NCBI GenBank assembly: GCA_000293845.2
Contig: ALYF01000002.1
Coordinates: 372,001-436,000 of the forward strand
Source: an alpha proteobacterium IMCC14465
Lineage (GTDB): Bacteria > Pseudomonadota > Alphaproteobacteria > RS24
Length of the DNA: 64,000 nucleotides
Reading direction: 5' to 3'
In this document: positions 1 to 8,606 of the stretch, in pieces
Layout: every line of letters begins with the position of its first letter
How positions within the stretch are numbered: the first letter of the stretch is position 1
Translations under genes and position numbers: made by a program
The notes under the pieces: model-generated
Database searches by the model: none
Told to the model about the DNA's origin: nothing
The model's input: only the letters and a program-made list of their open reading frames with translations

Positions 1-508
1 CCAAAGCCGGGTCTTGTAAAATTGGGTTGAGGCCACTGCCTTCAAATGGAGGAGAAATCAGGCGGGAAAAGGGGTTAGAGGTAAACAAAGAGAAGGCGAG
101 AAATAACACACCAATTATGCCTTGCACACCAAGCACCCGCGCCTTCAGCGCAGCCGGCATAGATTTGCCAAATTGAGCAATGCCCGCGCCATAGGCCGCG
201 AGCATCAAAATCCATAATAGCATTGACCCTTCATGATTGCCCCACACGCCGGTGAGACGGTAAATAAAGGGTTTGTCTGCATGACTATTGGCGGTAACAA
301 GCCAGAGCGAAAAATCCGATTGGACAAACTTTACGGTCAGAACCGCAAACGCCCAGAGCAATAAAATAAATTGTAACTTAGCGGCAGGAACCGCCATATC
401 GATAAAGGCCTGACGCTCACGCTGCGCGCCGTAAAGCGGAAGTGTTGACTGAAGCAAAGCAACACAAAACGCCAATATCATCGCAAAATGCCCAGACTCT
501 GTAATCAC
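1..508 (-). CDS. ccmF: Cytochrome c maturation heme lyase subunit CcmF (N-terminal part)
   Basis: Partial: the gene runs off the left edge, leaving about 169 N-terminal residues. CcmF is the multi-spanning inner-membrane protein that, with CcmH and CcmI, attaches heme delivered by CcmE to apocytochrome c in the periplasm. The translation opens with a hydrophobic helix (ITESGHFAMILAFCVALLQS) and contains the family motif TGVWGNHEGSMLLW at about residues 98-111, followed by another hydrophobic segment and NPF. The start is a GTG at 508-506 that overlaps the ccmE stop codon (GTGA), which implies translational coupling. The order ccmI-ccmE-ccmF matches the cycHJK layout of alphaproteobacteria, so ccmH probably lies beyond the edge. 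Confidence 0.95.
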   Translation of the reverse strand, partial: MITESGHFAMILAFCVALLQSTLPLYGAQRERQAFIDMAVPAAKLQFILLLWAFAVLTVKFVQSDFSLWLVTANSHADKPFIYRLTGVWGNHEGSMLLWILMLAAYGAGIAQFGKSMPAALKARVLGVQGIIGVLFLAFSLFTSNPFSRLISPPFEGSGLNPILQDPAL

Positions 509-957
509 TCAGCCACTCCTAGCGCATCATCACCCTGCCAAACGCCTGTTTCTTTAAGTGCGTCTGCGACTTCACGGGGCATATAATTTTCATCATGTTT
601 TGCCAAAACCGTATCGGCGATAAATGCGCCTGTCTGGTCAAACTGACCTTCTGCGACCACACCCTGCCCTTCTCGAAACAAATCCGGCAGCACGCCTTGA
701 AAAGAAACATCTATGAGATTTTGCAAATCTGTTACGACAAACCGACTTTCCAGCCCAGCCTGATATAGACTTTCTTCAGCGACCAAACCGCCAATTCTGA
801 TTTTACCTTTGGGAAGTGTTGGGCTTTCGGCAATATCGGTTGGGGTTTTAAAATAAACGAGATTATCCCCTAAAGCCGTTAAGGCAATAAAGGCTGTCAC
901 TCCCAGCATAAAAAGGCCAAGAGCCAGAAACAGCAAACGAGTTTGGCGTTGAGTCAT
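505..957 (-). CDS. ccmE: Cytochrome c-type biogenesis protein CcmE (heme chaperone)
   Basis: About 150 residues. CcmE binds heme covalently at the periplasmic face of the membrane and passes it to CcmF. An N-terminal membrane anchor (residues about 7-28) is followed by an OB-fold domain with KIRIGGLV and GVLPDLFREGQGVVAEG. The heme-binding histidine lies in KHDENYMP (H about 121, Y about 125), the HxxxY form of the family. I chose the ATG at 957 because AGGAG lies 7 bases upstream. A longer reading from 972 would place that Shine-Dalgarno sequence inside the gene. The stop overlaps the GTG start of ccmF. Confidence 0.96.
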   Translation of the reverse strand: MTQRQTRLLFLALGLFMLGVTAFIALTALGDNLVYFKTPTDIAESPTLPKGKIRIGGLVAEESLYQAGLESRFVVTDLQNLIDVSFQGVLPDLFREGQGVVAEGQFDQTGAFIADTVLAKHDENYMPREVADALKETGVWQGDDALGVAE

Positions 958-1048
958 AATATCTCCTGTCAAGAATATATGGGCTAAACGCGAAAAGATG
1001 AAAGGTGAAAAACCGACGCATGTGGAATAATGGTCGGATATTTATGAT

Positions 1049-1726
1049 TTATTGATGGAGGGAAAGCTGTGCCCGGAGAAATATCTGCCACGGGCTATCA
1101 GGCTGCGCCGCAGTCAGCAAACCTTTCCAGAGGTTCAAAGCTGCAGTTTTATCGCCTTGTTGAAGGTGTGAAAGACCACGCAAATATAAACCGCGTGGAT
1201 GCTGGGGATTAATGTCGAGGGCGCGCGTAATCAGCTGTTCCACTGATTCATCTACCAGCCCGTCTTGTTGTTGCAATCGGCTTTCCGCCAACATCACCAA
1301 AATATCAGGACTTTGTTCGCCTTGCTGAAGGGAAAAAACAGTCTTCAAGGCATCCTCGGCTCTATCTGCTTCCCCGAGTGCCATGCGGGTTCGCGCCAGC
1401 ATCAGCCATCCTTCAGTGTCATTAGGGGTGTTTTTAAGCCGTTGTTCAAGATGAACAACCAAACCTTCAAGGGGAAGTGTTTCAGGAGGTACATCCAGCC
1501 TGTCAGCCAGCGGCATGTCAGAATAGCCCGGAGATCCAAGTAACAGATAAAGTAAAAGCGCGAGGCCCGGCATAAAACTGGCTATCGCGATAAAAGAAAT
1601 AGAACCTATCGATGTGTCATCAGTCTTGTTTTTCAGGAGAGGACGCAAAATAAAATAGCTCACAACTGCACTCATAAGCGCAAGCAAGCTCCAAAGCATC
1701 ATATCCTGAAACAGAAATTCAAACAT
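1049..1726 (-). CDS. ccmI: Cytochrome c biogenesis protein CcmI (TPR apocytochrome chaperone)
   Basis: 225 residues. There are two N-terminal membrane helices (about 10-27 and 46-63) joined by a short basic loop, then a tetratricopeptide domain (for example LEQRLKNTPNDTEGWLMLAR and ITRALDINPQHPRGLYLRG). This is the CcmI/CycH layout. In the family the TPR domain holds the C-terminus of apocytochrome c for the CcmFH heme lyase. The protein is shorter than many alphaproteobacterial CcmI proteins, with no large extra C-terminal domain. It lies 91 bases upstream of ccmE on the same strand, as the first recognisable ccm gene of the operon. Confidence 0.9.
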   Translation of the reverse strand: MFEFLFQDMMLWSLLALMSAVVSYFILRPLLKNKTDDTSIGSISFIAIASFMPGLALLLYLLLGSPGYSDMPLADRLDVPPETLPLEGLVVHLEQRLKNTPNDTEGWLMLARTRMALGEADRAEDALKTVFSLQQGEQSPDILVMLAESRLQQQDGLVDESVEQLITRALDINPQHPRGLYLRGLSHLQQGDKTAALNLWKGLLTAAQPDSPWQIFLRAQLSLHQ

Positions 1727-1737
1727 GGTGTTTCTTA

Positions 1738-2064
1738 TCAGTCAGGGTCAGCTTCTGGAAGGGCAAATTTCATCGCATAAATCTTAAGCCTGATTTTTCC
1801 ACTCGAAAATTGACCAGATGTCGGCGTCAACTTTACGGGCGTATCGGCATAATAAGTTACAGGCGAAGAGGAAACACCAATGACGGTGGAATCTTTTTGA
1901 TAGCCAATTTGATTGCCATATCTGTCCTCAGAACCTGCCACACCCAGCTTCCATGTGCGCGCACCACCCAACACAGTTAAAACACGGCCGGTAATAGCAA
2001 GCACCTTAGTTTTATTCGGAATAGTAAGTGCGGTATCATTAGACGCGCCCGAATTTATTTTCAT
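1738..2064 (-). CDS. Small protein resembling the C-terminal module of DUF2793 phage/GTA-type proteins
   Basis: 108 residues, ending only 11 bases before the ccmI start, so it may be cotranscribed with the ccm genes. It has no signal peptide or membrane helix. The segments LTIPNKTKVLAITGRVLTVL, TWKLGVAGSEDRYGN and PVTYYADTPVKLTPTSGQF look like the beta-rich module I associate with the end of DUF2793 proteins. Those occur with tail genes of phages and gene transfer agents in alphaproteobacteria. That link is from memory of the pattern, not from a search. No other phage or GTA genes lie near it, so it would be an orphan or a reused carbohydrate/adhesion-like domain. Function unknown. Confidence 0.5.
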   Translation of the reverse strand: MKINSGASNDTALTIPNKTKVLAITGRVLTVLGGARTWKLGVAGSEDRYGNQIGYQKDSTVIGVSSSPVTYYADTPVKLTPTSGQFSSGKIRLKIYAMKFALPEADPD

Positions 2065-2144
2065 TTTTTATGCAAAACAGTCTTTATTTTTCCCACGTCT
2101 GATTGTTGACGTGCAGTCTCGGCTCTGCCACCTTTAGTCTAGTG

Positions 2145-3158
2145 ATGTATCGAGCAAACAAAATATTAGAAAAATCAAAATGCCTGAGCTTACTGGTAGG
2201 CCTCACTTTTATCGTCAGCTTACTCATTAAGAATGCCAATGCTCTCGAGCCGGTCACTTTTGCGACAGACTGGAAAGCACAAGCTGAACAAGGCGGCTTC
2301 TATCAGGCCAAGGCGTTAGGGCTTTACGAAAAAGCCGGATTAGATGTGCGTATTCGCGGCGGTGGTCCCGGGATTAATATCCCTCAATTACTCGGCGCAA
2401 ATGCAATCGATTTTGCAATGGGATCAAATAGTTTCATTTTGTTGAATATGGTGCAAGCGGGAGTTCCTGCCAAAGCTGTTATGGCCGCCTTTCAAAAAGA
2501 CCCTCAGGTTTTAATAACCCATGACCGTGACGATATTAAGTCGATTTCTGATATGAAAGACAAACCCATTATGATTGCCGATGCATCAATTAATGCCTTC
2601 TGGGTCTGGATGCGCGCACGTTATGGTTTTTCAGATAAGCAAATCCGAAAATATACATTTAACCTTGCCCCCTTTATCGTTGACAAAAATGCCATCCAAC
2701 AAGGTTACGCCACCTCGGAGCCCTACACAATTTCCAAAAATGGGGTAACGCCAAAAGTATTTCTTCTTTCAGATGAAGGCTATCCCTCTTATGCCGCAAT
2801 GGTCATCGCTCAAAATAGGCTCATCGAAGAGAAGCCTGAAATCGTCGAGGCTTTTGTGGCAGCCTCAATAGAAGGCTGGCGGAGCTATTTGATGGATGAC
2901 CCAAGCCCCGGCAATAGGCTGATACTCGCTTCAAATCAGGATATGACGCAGGACATTCTAAATCAGGCCATTACTCAAATTCGCGACCGCGGTCTTGTCC
3001 TATCTGGAGATGCGCTGGATAAAGGCATTGGTATAATGACACGCCAGAGATGGGAAACATTTTTTACCCTAATGGCGCAAAACAATCTGTATGATATGGA
3101 CATGAACTGGGAAAGTGCTTTCACAACCGATTTTGTCAATAAGGCTCAAACAGATTAA
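2145..3158 (+). CDS. NMT1/THI5-like ABC transporter substrate-binding protein
   Basis: 337 residues from the ATG at 2145. The n-region MYRANKILEKSKC precedes a hydrophobic stretch ending in KNANA|LEP, a likely signal peptidase I site, so the mature protein would be periplasmic. ATDWKAQAEQGGFYQAKALG and a following GGPG are typical of NMT1/THI5-like binding proteins (ThiY, RibY, SsuA, TauA relatives). The GGFYQAKA form is closest to those for thiamine precursors or related heterocycles. The ligand is not determined. The stop overlaps the start of the ATPase gene (TAATG). A longer reading from 2103 would add residues before the basic n-region and looks less likely. No TPP riboswitch is visible upstream. 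Confidence 0.85.
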   Translation: MYRANKILEKSKCLSLLVGLTFIVSLLIKNANALEPVTFATDWKAQAEQGGFYQAKALGLYEKAGLDVRIRGGGPGINIPQLLGANAIDFAMGSNSFILLNMVQAGVPAKAVMAAFQKDPQVLITHDRDDIKSISDMKDKPIMIADASINAFWVWMRARYGFSDKQIRKYTFNLAPFIVDKNAIQQGYATSEPYTISKNGVTPKVFLLSDEGYPSYAAMVIAQNRLIEEKPEIVEAFVAASIEGWRSYLMDDPSPGNRLILASNQDMTQDILNQAITQIRDRGLVLSGDALDKGIGIMTRQRWETFFTLMAQNNLYDMDMNWESAFTTDFVNKAQTD

Positions 3159-3895
3159 TGTCCCTCGCAATTAAAGTAACAAATCTCAATATGGCCTATG
3201 CGGATAATATTGAGGTACTTAAAGGTTTCACCTTCGCCTTCGAGGCTGGCAGCTTTACCGCTATCGTGGGCCCTTCCGGTTGTGGAAAAAGCTCTCTCTT
3301 ACGAATCTTAGCCGGCCTGCAAACGCCGTCCAGCGGAGATGTGGAGATAAATCAGGACACATCCATCGGCTATGTTTTTCAAGAGCCCACCTTATTAGCG
3401 TGGCGCACAGTATTTGATAATGTGGCTTTGCCGCTTAAAATTAAAGGCCTCGACAAGCAACTGATTGATACCCGCGTCACTGACGCTTTGGCACTTGTTG
3501 GCCTGGTTGACCGCCAGCTCGCACTCCCACGGGAATTGTCTGGTGGCATGAAAATGCGCGTTTCCCTTGCCAGAGCTCTCGCACAAAATCCCGATGTCTT
3601 ATTCATGGACGAGCCATTTGGCGCATTAGATGAACTCACACGTCTAAAACTTGATGATGATTTACTGGATATTTGGCGCCGCCAAAAATGTACCATCCTA
3701 TTTGTGACACATACTGTTTCAGAAGCTACTTATCTGGCAGAGCGGGTCCTGGTTATGTCGTCTGACGGGCAACTCAAAGATGATATTAAAATCGAAAGCG
3801 ATACACGAAACGAGGCCTTTCGTTCCTCCCCTGAATTTCATGCCACCCGTCTAGCCATTACGCAATCTCTTGAGCATAATCGTGAGGCGGTATAA
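3158..3895 (+). CDS. ABC transporter ATP-binding protein (NitT/TauT type)
   Basis: 245 residues. It shows Walker A GPSGCGKSS (about 38-46), a Q-loop in YVFQEPTLLAW, the signature LSGGMKMRV (about 127-135) and Walker B DVLFMDEP (about 146-153), with the switch His in FVTHTV. This is the cytoplasmic ATPase that powers the importer formed with the flanking binding protein and permease. It overlaps both neighbours by one base in TAATG junctions, so the three genes form a tightly coupled operon. The signature has GGMKMR where most ATPases have GGMRQR; this is common in the NitT/TauT group. Confidence 0.93.
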   Translation: MSLAIKVTNLNMAYADNIEVLKGFTFAFEAGSFTAIVGPSGCGKSSLLRILAGLQTPSSGDVEINQDTSIGYVFQEPTLLAWRTVFDNVALPLKIKGLDKQLIDTRVTDALALVGLVDRQLALPRELSGGMKMRVSLARALAQNPDVLFMDEPFGALDELTRLKLDDDLLDIWRRQKCTILFVTHTVSEATYLAERVLVMSSDGQLKDDIKIESDTRNEAFRSSPEFHATRLAITQSLEHNREAV

Positions 3896-4656
3896 TGAGA
3901 TTTACACTTCCTTTGCTTGTCGGTTTTGCCCTCATAGGGTTTTGGGAATGGATTGTCGGCTTTTTAGCCATACCAATTTTTGTTTTACCCCCACCTTCTG
4001 AAATAGCTCATGCCCTGATTGAGAATTTCGCTTCCCTGATGGCATCTCTTTTTGTCACGCTGAGTGTTACAGGGTTTGCCTATTTCTGGGCATTAATTGG
4101 CGGCGTTGCCCTTGCTATTTTGTTTACGCGGTCACGATTTATCGAACTTTCGCTCGCCCCTTATGTGGTTACGCTTCAAGTAACGCCAGTTGTTGCCATC
4201 GCCCCGTTAATTCTAATTTGGGTCGGGTTTGAAAATACCAACCGCGCCATGATTATCATTGCCTGGATTGTTGCCTTTTTTCCTATTTTGACAAATACCC
4301 TTCAGGGGATCAGAAGTGTCGATAACGGCCTCCATCAAATCATGCAATTAAGCGGCGCAAAATGGTGGCAGACCCTCATCTATCTTGAACTCCCCGCAGC
4401 CTTGCCGTCCATTCTCACAGGCGCAAAAATTTCAGGAGGTCTCGCGCTTATCGGTGCTGTTGTTGCTGAATTTGTCGCCGGCTCAGGCACATCGACAGGT
4501 CTGGCGTGGCGTATTATTGAAGCGGGCAATCGGCTGGAAATAGCCACCATGTTTGCAGCACTGACACTATTATCGCTTCTCGGTATCGTTATTTATTATG
4601 CTCATAGCCTTGTTGAATGGATATTGCTAAGAAGATGGCATGAAAGCTTCAACTAA
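3895..4656 (+). CDS. ABC transporter permease (NitT/TauT, BPD_transp_1 type)
   Basis: 253 residues with about six hydrophobic segments. The EAA loop is visible as QIMQLSGAKWWQTLIYLELPAALPS, where the conserved glycine contacts the ATPase. LPPPSEI near the N-terminus is characteristic of permeases that partner NMT1/THI5-type binding proteins. It is the third gene of the importer operon (binding protein, ATPase, permease). No enzyme gene that would reveal the substrate follows: the next gene starts 99 bases on and belongs to the sulfite reductase cassette. Confidence 0.92.
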   Translation: MRFTLPLLVGFALIGFWEWIVGFLAIPIFVLPPPSEIAHALIENFASLMASLFVTLSVTGFAYFWALIGGVALAILFTRSRFIELSLAPYVVTLQVTPVVAIAPLILIWVGFENTNRAMIIIAWIVAFFPILTNTLQGIRSVDNGLHQIMQLSGAKWWQTLIYLELPAALPSILTGAKISGGLALIGAVVAEFVAGSGTSTGLAWRIIEAGNRLEIATMFAALTLLSLLGIVIYYAHSLVEWILLRRWHESFN

Positions 4657-4755
4657 AATACATAATATTTATGTATAATAAATTATTCTACACCTTCTTG
4701 AAGTTTTATCTGAAAAAAGGCAATATGCGGCAACCATTCATAAGCGGAAACCCAA

Positions 4756-5076
4756 ATGGCACAACATAGTTCAAAAGGCGCGCGTTTTCAGGCCGTCACA
4801 GCAAACAGACTGAATGATGGCGAAGTCGTTTACTTCAAAGATAATGGCTGGGTTGAAGATTTTGCCGAAGCTGAAATCGCAGACGGACTGGAAGCTGCCG
4901 AGGCGCTTTTGACCAGAGCCAGCCCTGACAATCTCGAGGTGTTTATTCTCGACCCTTATCTTTTTGAAGTTTCCGAATCTGATAACGGTTTTACACCCGT
5001 CAGCGTGCGCGAAAATATTCGCGCCAAAGGGCCGACCGTGCGGTTAGATTTAGGCAAACAGGCTACAGCGCATTAA
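4756..5076 (+). CDS. DUF2849 protein, sulfite-reduction accessory
   Basis: 106 residues, no signal peptide. VTANRLNDGEVVYFKDNGWV and an acidic mid-region fit DUF2849, a small alphaproteobacterial family almost always found just before the siroheme sulfite/nitrite reductase gene. Its biochemical role is not established. The position, 45 bases before the reductase gene on the same strand, supports the call. The 99-base gap upstream is AT-rich and may hold the promoter of this cassette. Confidence 0.85.
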   Translation: MAQHSSKGARFQAVTANRLNDGEVVYFKDNGWVEDFAEAEIADGLEAAEALLTRASPDNLEVFILDPYLFEVSESDNGFTPVSVRENIRAKGPTVRLDLGKQATAH

Positions 5077-5121
5077 CACCACTTAGGCCTGAATAAAGCA
5101 GGCAAATATCAAGGATAACTG

Positions 5122-6777
5122 ATGTATCGTTACGATGAATTTGATCACAAAATTGTCACTGACAGGGTGAACCAATTCCGTGGGCAGGTGAACCGCCGTA
5201 TCAATGGCGAGATAACCGAGGATGCCTTTAAGCCACTTAGATTAATGAACGGCGTTTACCTTCAATTACATGCCTATATGCTGCGTGTCGCAATTCCCTA
5301 TGGGACATTATCCTCAAAGCAAATGCGGATGCAGGCGCATATTGCCCGCAAATATGACCGCGGTTATGGTCACTTCACCACCCGGCAGAATATTCAATAT
5401 AATTGGCCCGCGCTGGATCGCATCCCCGACCTTCTTGACGAACTAGCCAGTGTTGAAATGCACGCCATTCAGACTTCGGGTAATTGCATCCGTAATGTAA
5501 CTGCTGACCAATATGCGGGCGCGATTGCAGATGAAATTGAAGACCCACGAATAATTTCCGAGATTATTCGTCAATGGTCGACCTTCCACCCTGAATTTTC
5601 TTATCTCCCCCGCAAATTTAAAATCGCCGTGACAGGTCACAAAAATGACCGCGCCGCCATTAAGCTTCATGATATCGGCATTGTCATTGTCCGGAATAAT
5701 CAAGGTGAGATTGGCTATGAGGTGCATGTTGGCGGCGGTCAAGGGCGCTCACCTTTCATTGCCAAAAAACTTGCAGATTTCGTACCAGCTGAAAAGCTGC
5801 TCGCCTATCTGGAAGCTGTGATGCGGGTCTATAACATGCTCGGCCGAAGAGATAATTCATACAAAGCCCGCATCAAAATTCTAGTTCATGAAACCGGTGA
5901 AGCTGAAATGCGCCGTCTGGTCGAGGAAGAATTTTCCAAAATAGACTCGAGCCAAATGCTCAACCTGCCAGAAGCAGAGTTAGAACGTATCGCCGCTTAT
6001 TTTGCGCCACCAAATTATGAAAGCCTACCGGCGCAAAGCGACAGTTTTGAGACGGCAAAACAAAATAATGCAGAATTCAGCCATTGGGTGAAAACTAATC
6101 TCGTGGCGCATAAGACACCAGGCTATGGCATTGTGAATATCTCATTAAAGCCGATAGGTGGTATTCCAGGGGACGCGACGGATGCCCAGATGGATGTCAT
6201 TGCTGATTTAGCCGAGCGTTACGCGCTTGATGAAGTTAGGGTAACGCATGAACAAAACCTCGTCCTGCCGCATGTGAAACTTGATGACGTCAAAGAGGTT
6301 TATGACATTCTATCCAACCACGAACTCGCCACCCCAAATATCGGCCTAATTTCCGACAGCATTGCCTGCCCGGGTCTTGATTATTGTAACCTTGCCAATG
6401 CCCGCTCCATTCCACTGGCACAAGAAATCTCAACGCATTTTGCCGACCTCGATAAGCAATATGATATTGGCGAACTCAAAATAAAAATCTCCGGCTGCAT
6501 TAATGCCTGCGGTCATCACCATGTCGGTCACATCGGCATCCTAGGCGTGGATAAAAAAGGCACCGAGTTTTATCAAATATCACTTGGCGGCTCTGCCGAT
6601 GAGAAGGCAAGCCTTGGCGACATCACAGGACAGGCCTTTACCGAAGACAAGGTGGTTGATGCCGTTGATACTATCGTTGAAACCTATCTAGATCTGAGAC
6701 AGCCGGAAGAACGTTTCCTAGACACTTACAGACGTGTCGGCATGGAGCCATTCAAGGAGCAATTATATGCCGACTAA
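5122..6777 (+). CDS. Nitrite/sulfite reductase hemoprotein (siroheme, 4Fe-4S)
   Basis: 551 residues. This enzyme reduces sulfite to sulfide by six electrons in assimilatory sulfur metabolism (or nitrite to ammonium in relatives). The cofactor cysteines are visible as ACPGLDYC (about C416 and C422) and SGCINACGHH (about C459 and C463), the Cx5C...Cx3C pattern binding the 4Fe-4S cluster bridged to siroheme. FTTRQNIQ near residue 90 and TSGNCIRNVT are conserved anion/siroheme-site segments. The length matches the single-chain type. The 3' end overlaps the DUF934 gene by 11 bases. Context with DUF2849 and DUF934 favours sulfite as substrate; nitrite cannot be excluded. Confidence 0.93.
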   Translation: MYRYDEFDHKIVTDRVNQFRGQVNRRINGEITEDAFKPLRLMNGVYLQLHAYMLRVAIPYGTLSSKQMRMQAHIARKYDRGYGHFTTRQNIQYNWPALDRIPDLLDELASVEMHAIQTSGNCIRNVTADQYAGAIADEIEDPRIISEIIRQWSTFHPEFSYLPRKFKIAVTGHKNDRAAIKLHDIGIVIVRNNQGEIGYEVHVGGGQGRSPFIAKKLADFVPAEKLLAYLEAVMRVYNMLGRRDNSYKARIKILVHETGEAEMRRLVEEEFSKIDSSQMLNLPEAELERIAAYFAPPNYESLPAQSDSFETAKQNNAEFSHWVKTNLVAHKTPGYGIVNISLKPIGGIPGDATDAQMDVIADLAERYALDEVRVTHEQNLVLPHVKLDDVKEVYDILSNHELATPNIGLISDSIACPGLDYCNLANARSIPLAQEISTHFADLDKQYDIGELKIKISGCINACGHHHVGHIGILGVDKKGTEFYQISLGGSADEKASLGDITGQAFTEDKVVDAVDTIVETYLDLRQPEERFLDTYRRVGMEPFKEQLYAD

Positions 6778-7291
6778 AACGCACCTTATTGCCAATGGCG
6801 CCATTATTGATGACCCGTGGGTGTTCATAGATGACGACCTGCCACTTGGAGACACACCCTCAATAATCTCGTTGGATAGATTAAAAACAGAGGCCGATGC
6901 GTTACGTTCGCGGAATGCAAAGCTAGGCGTTGTTCTGCGAACAGACACGCAAGGCAAAACCAAACTCGGCGAGGATGTTCGTGAACTCGCTCCTTATCTC
7001 GATATGCTGAGCATTATTGCTATTGATTTCCCCGTCTATCGTAATGGTCGCGGCTATTCAGATGCGCGCATATTACGCGAAGAAATGGGTTTTGATGGCG
7101 AGCTTCGCGCGATTGGCGAGGTATTGTTTGACCAATGGTCATTTATGGCACGATGCGGCTTTACCGCCTTTGAAATCGACGCAGACATCCCACTTAAAAC
7201 TTTCAATGAAGCTTTGAGTGAACTTGGTGAGGCCTATCAACCGGCCTCAGATAATCAGCGCGGTGTCCTATGGCGGCGTCACGGCCTTTAA
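6767..7291 (+). CDS. DUF934 protein, sulfite-reduction accessory
   Basis: 174 residues from the ATG at 6767, which has AAGGAG 7 bases upstream inside the end of the reductase gene. The pattern (GKTKLGEDVRELAPYLDMLS, then FPVYRNGRGYSDARILRE and RCGFTAFEID) is that of DUF934, often annotated as an oxidoreductase linked to sulfite reduction. In many relatives a PAPS/APS reductase gene (cysH) lies between the siroheme reductase and DUF934. Here the two genes overlap and no cysH is present in the window. Probably translated coupled to the reductase. Confidence 0.87.
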   Translation: MPTKTHLIANGAIIDDPWVFIDDDLPLGDTPSIISLDRLKTEADALRSRNAKLGVVLRTDTQGKTKLGEDVRELAPYLDMLSIIAIDFPVYRNGRGYSDARILREEMGFDGELRAIGEVLFDQWSFMARCGFTAFEIDADIPLKTFNEALSELGEAYQPASDNQRGVLWRRHGL

Positions 7292-7309
7292 GAAACACGC
7301 GGTTTCAAT

Positions 7310-8590
7310 CTAAAGACGTCCACTCACATAAGACCGCTTGATTTTATAAGGCGTCATATCAAGTGCCGTCTGACGGCCCGCCATCATATCGGTCAGAAGT
7401 TGGGCGGTGCCATGAGACAATGTCCACCCCAACGTGCCATGACCGGTATTGAACCAGAGATTCTTCAGGCTTTCCGCTTCCCCAATAATGGGCGCACCAT
7501 CAGGCGTCATGGGTCTAAACCCTGTCCAGCTTTCTCCCCTTTGATAATCTGCCGCGCCAGGAAATAACTCTTCTAGTCGGTTACGCGCGGCTAAGGCACG
7601 TCCGGCATCACAGCTTGCATCACCGCCAATTTCAGCAAAGCCGGCAACCCGTAAACGCTTTCCCAGACGGCTTATCACCAGACGGTGCTTCAAGTCCGTA
7701 CAAGACGAAATTGGCACAAGACTTTCATCAATAATCGGCACAGTGACCGAATATCCTTTAATTGGCAAAACTGGAATGGAAATACCAATTTTCTTGGCAA
7801 GTCCTCGGCTCGCTATGCCGGAAGATAAAACCACACGTTCAGCTGTGAAGTCGCCCTGAGATGTCATCACACCTGTCACACAACCATTCTGAGATATGAA
7901 ATCAGTAACATGACAATCCATGCGAATTTCGACACCACGGTTTTTCATTTCTTCTACGAGCCTCAGTGCAAAAAGGCGTGCATCGCCGCTTTCATCTGCC
8001 ACACCCATAACAGCACCTGTAAAAAGTTTTTTTTCTACAGCAGAAGCAAATGCTGGATCTTGCGCCGCTAAATCGTCCGGCGCCATCCAAATTTTTTTAT
8101 CGTCTATATGATGTGTCGCAAAATAATCCCGAGCGGCATCAGCTTCTTTTTGATTCCCGATTAATCGGACAATCCCTGACTGGCTGTCATCATATGTAAA
8201 ATCATTGCCAAGAGTGCTACGGGTCTGTTGCAACCGTTCAAGACTATAAGTTGCCAAATTAAGATTACGCGCCGTACCTGCAGACAAAGCCTCCCCCCTA
8301 CAATTTAGGAGAAACAAATAGAGCCAGCGCCATTGCGCGGGGTCTAATCTGGGGCGAAGGCGAAATGGTGCATCTTTTCGCCCTAGCCATCGTAAGACTT
8401 TGAACGGCACAGAAGGCGCAGCCCATGGCGCGCTATCAGACACTGCAATTTGTCCGCCATTGGCATAACTTGTCTGACCAGCAATATCCTTTCCGGCTTC
8501 AAGTAGCGTGACATCATGACCGTCATTCAATAAGGCCCAAGCAGAGGTAACGCCGATAATGCCACCGCCAATAATAATCACTTTGCTCAT
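7310..8590 (-). CDS. dadA: D-amino acid dehydrogenase (FAD-dependent, DadA-like)
   Basis: 426 residues from the ATG at 8590. It begins at once with the FAD-binding fold VIIIGGGIIGVTSAWALL and the acidic end of the second strand (LLEAG), then TSYANGGQIAVSD. The C-terminal GFRPMTPDGAPIIG and NTGHGTLGWTLS are typical of DadA. The family oxidises D-amino acids (chiefly D-alanine) to 2-oxoacids plus ammonia at the inner face of the membrane. The longer reading from 8728 lies inside the upstream mscS-like gene and lacks family features. The Shine-Dalgarno sequence is weak. Related glycine/sarcosine oxidases are an alternative, but the motifs and length favour DadA. Confidence 0.88.
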   Translation of the reverse strand: MSKVIIIGGGIIGVTSAWALLNDGHDVTLLEAGKDIAGQTSYANGGQIAVSDSAPWAAPSVPFKVLRWLGRKDAPFRLRPRLDPAQWRWLYLFLLNCRGEALSAGTARNLNLATYSLERLQQTRSTLGNDFTYDDSQSGIVRLIGNQKEADAARDYFATHHIDDKKIWMAPDDLAAQDPAFASAVEKKLFTGAVMGVADESGDARLFALRLVEEMKNRGVEIRMDCHVTDFISQNGCVTGVMTSQGDFTAERVVLSSGIASRGLAKKIGISIPVLPIKGYSVTVPIIDESLVPISSCTDLKHRLVISRLGKRLRVAGFAEIGGDASCDAGRALAARNRLEELFPGAADYQRGESWTGFRPMTPDGAPIIGEAESLKNLWFNTGHGTLGWTLSHGTAQLLTDMMAGRQTALDMTPYKIKRSYVSGRL

Positions 8591-8606
8591 AAAGAACTCA
8601 TATGAT

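Noticed and set aside
2065-2145. TPP riboswitch before the THI5-type importer
   Set aside because: The conserved CTGAGA and paired helices of the thi-box are not present in the short leader.
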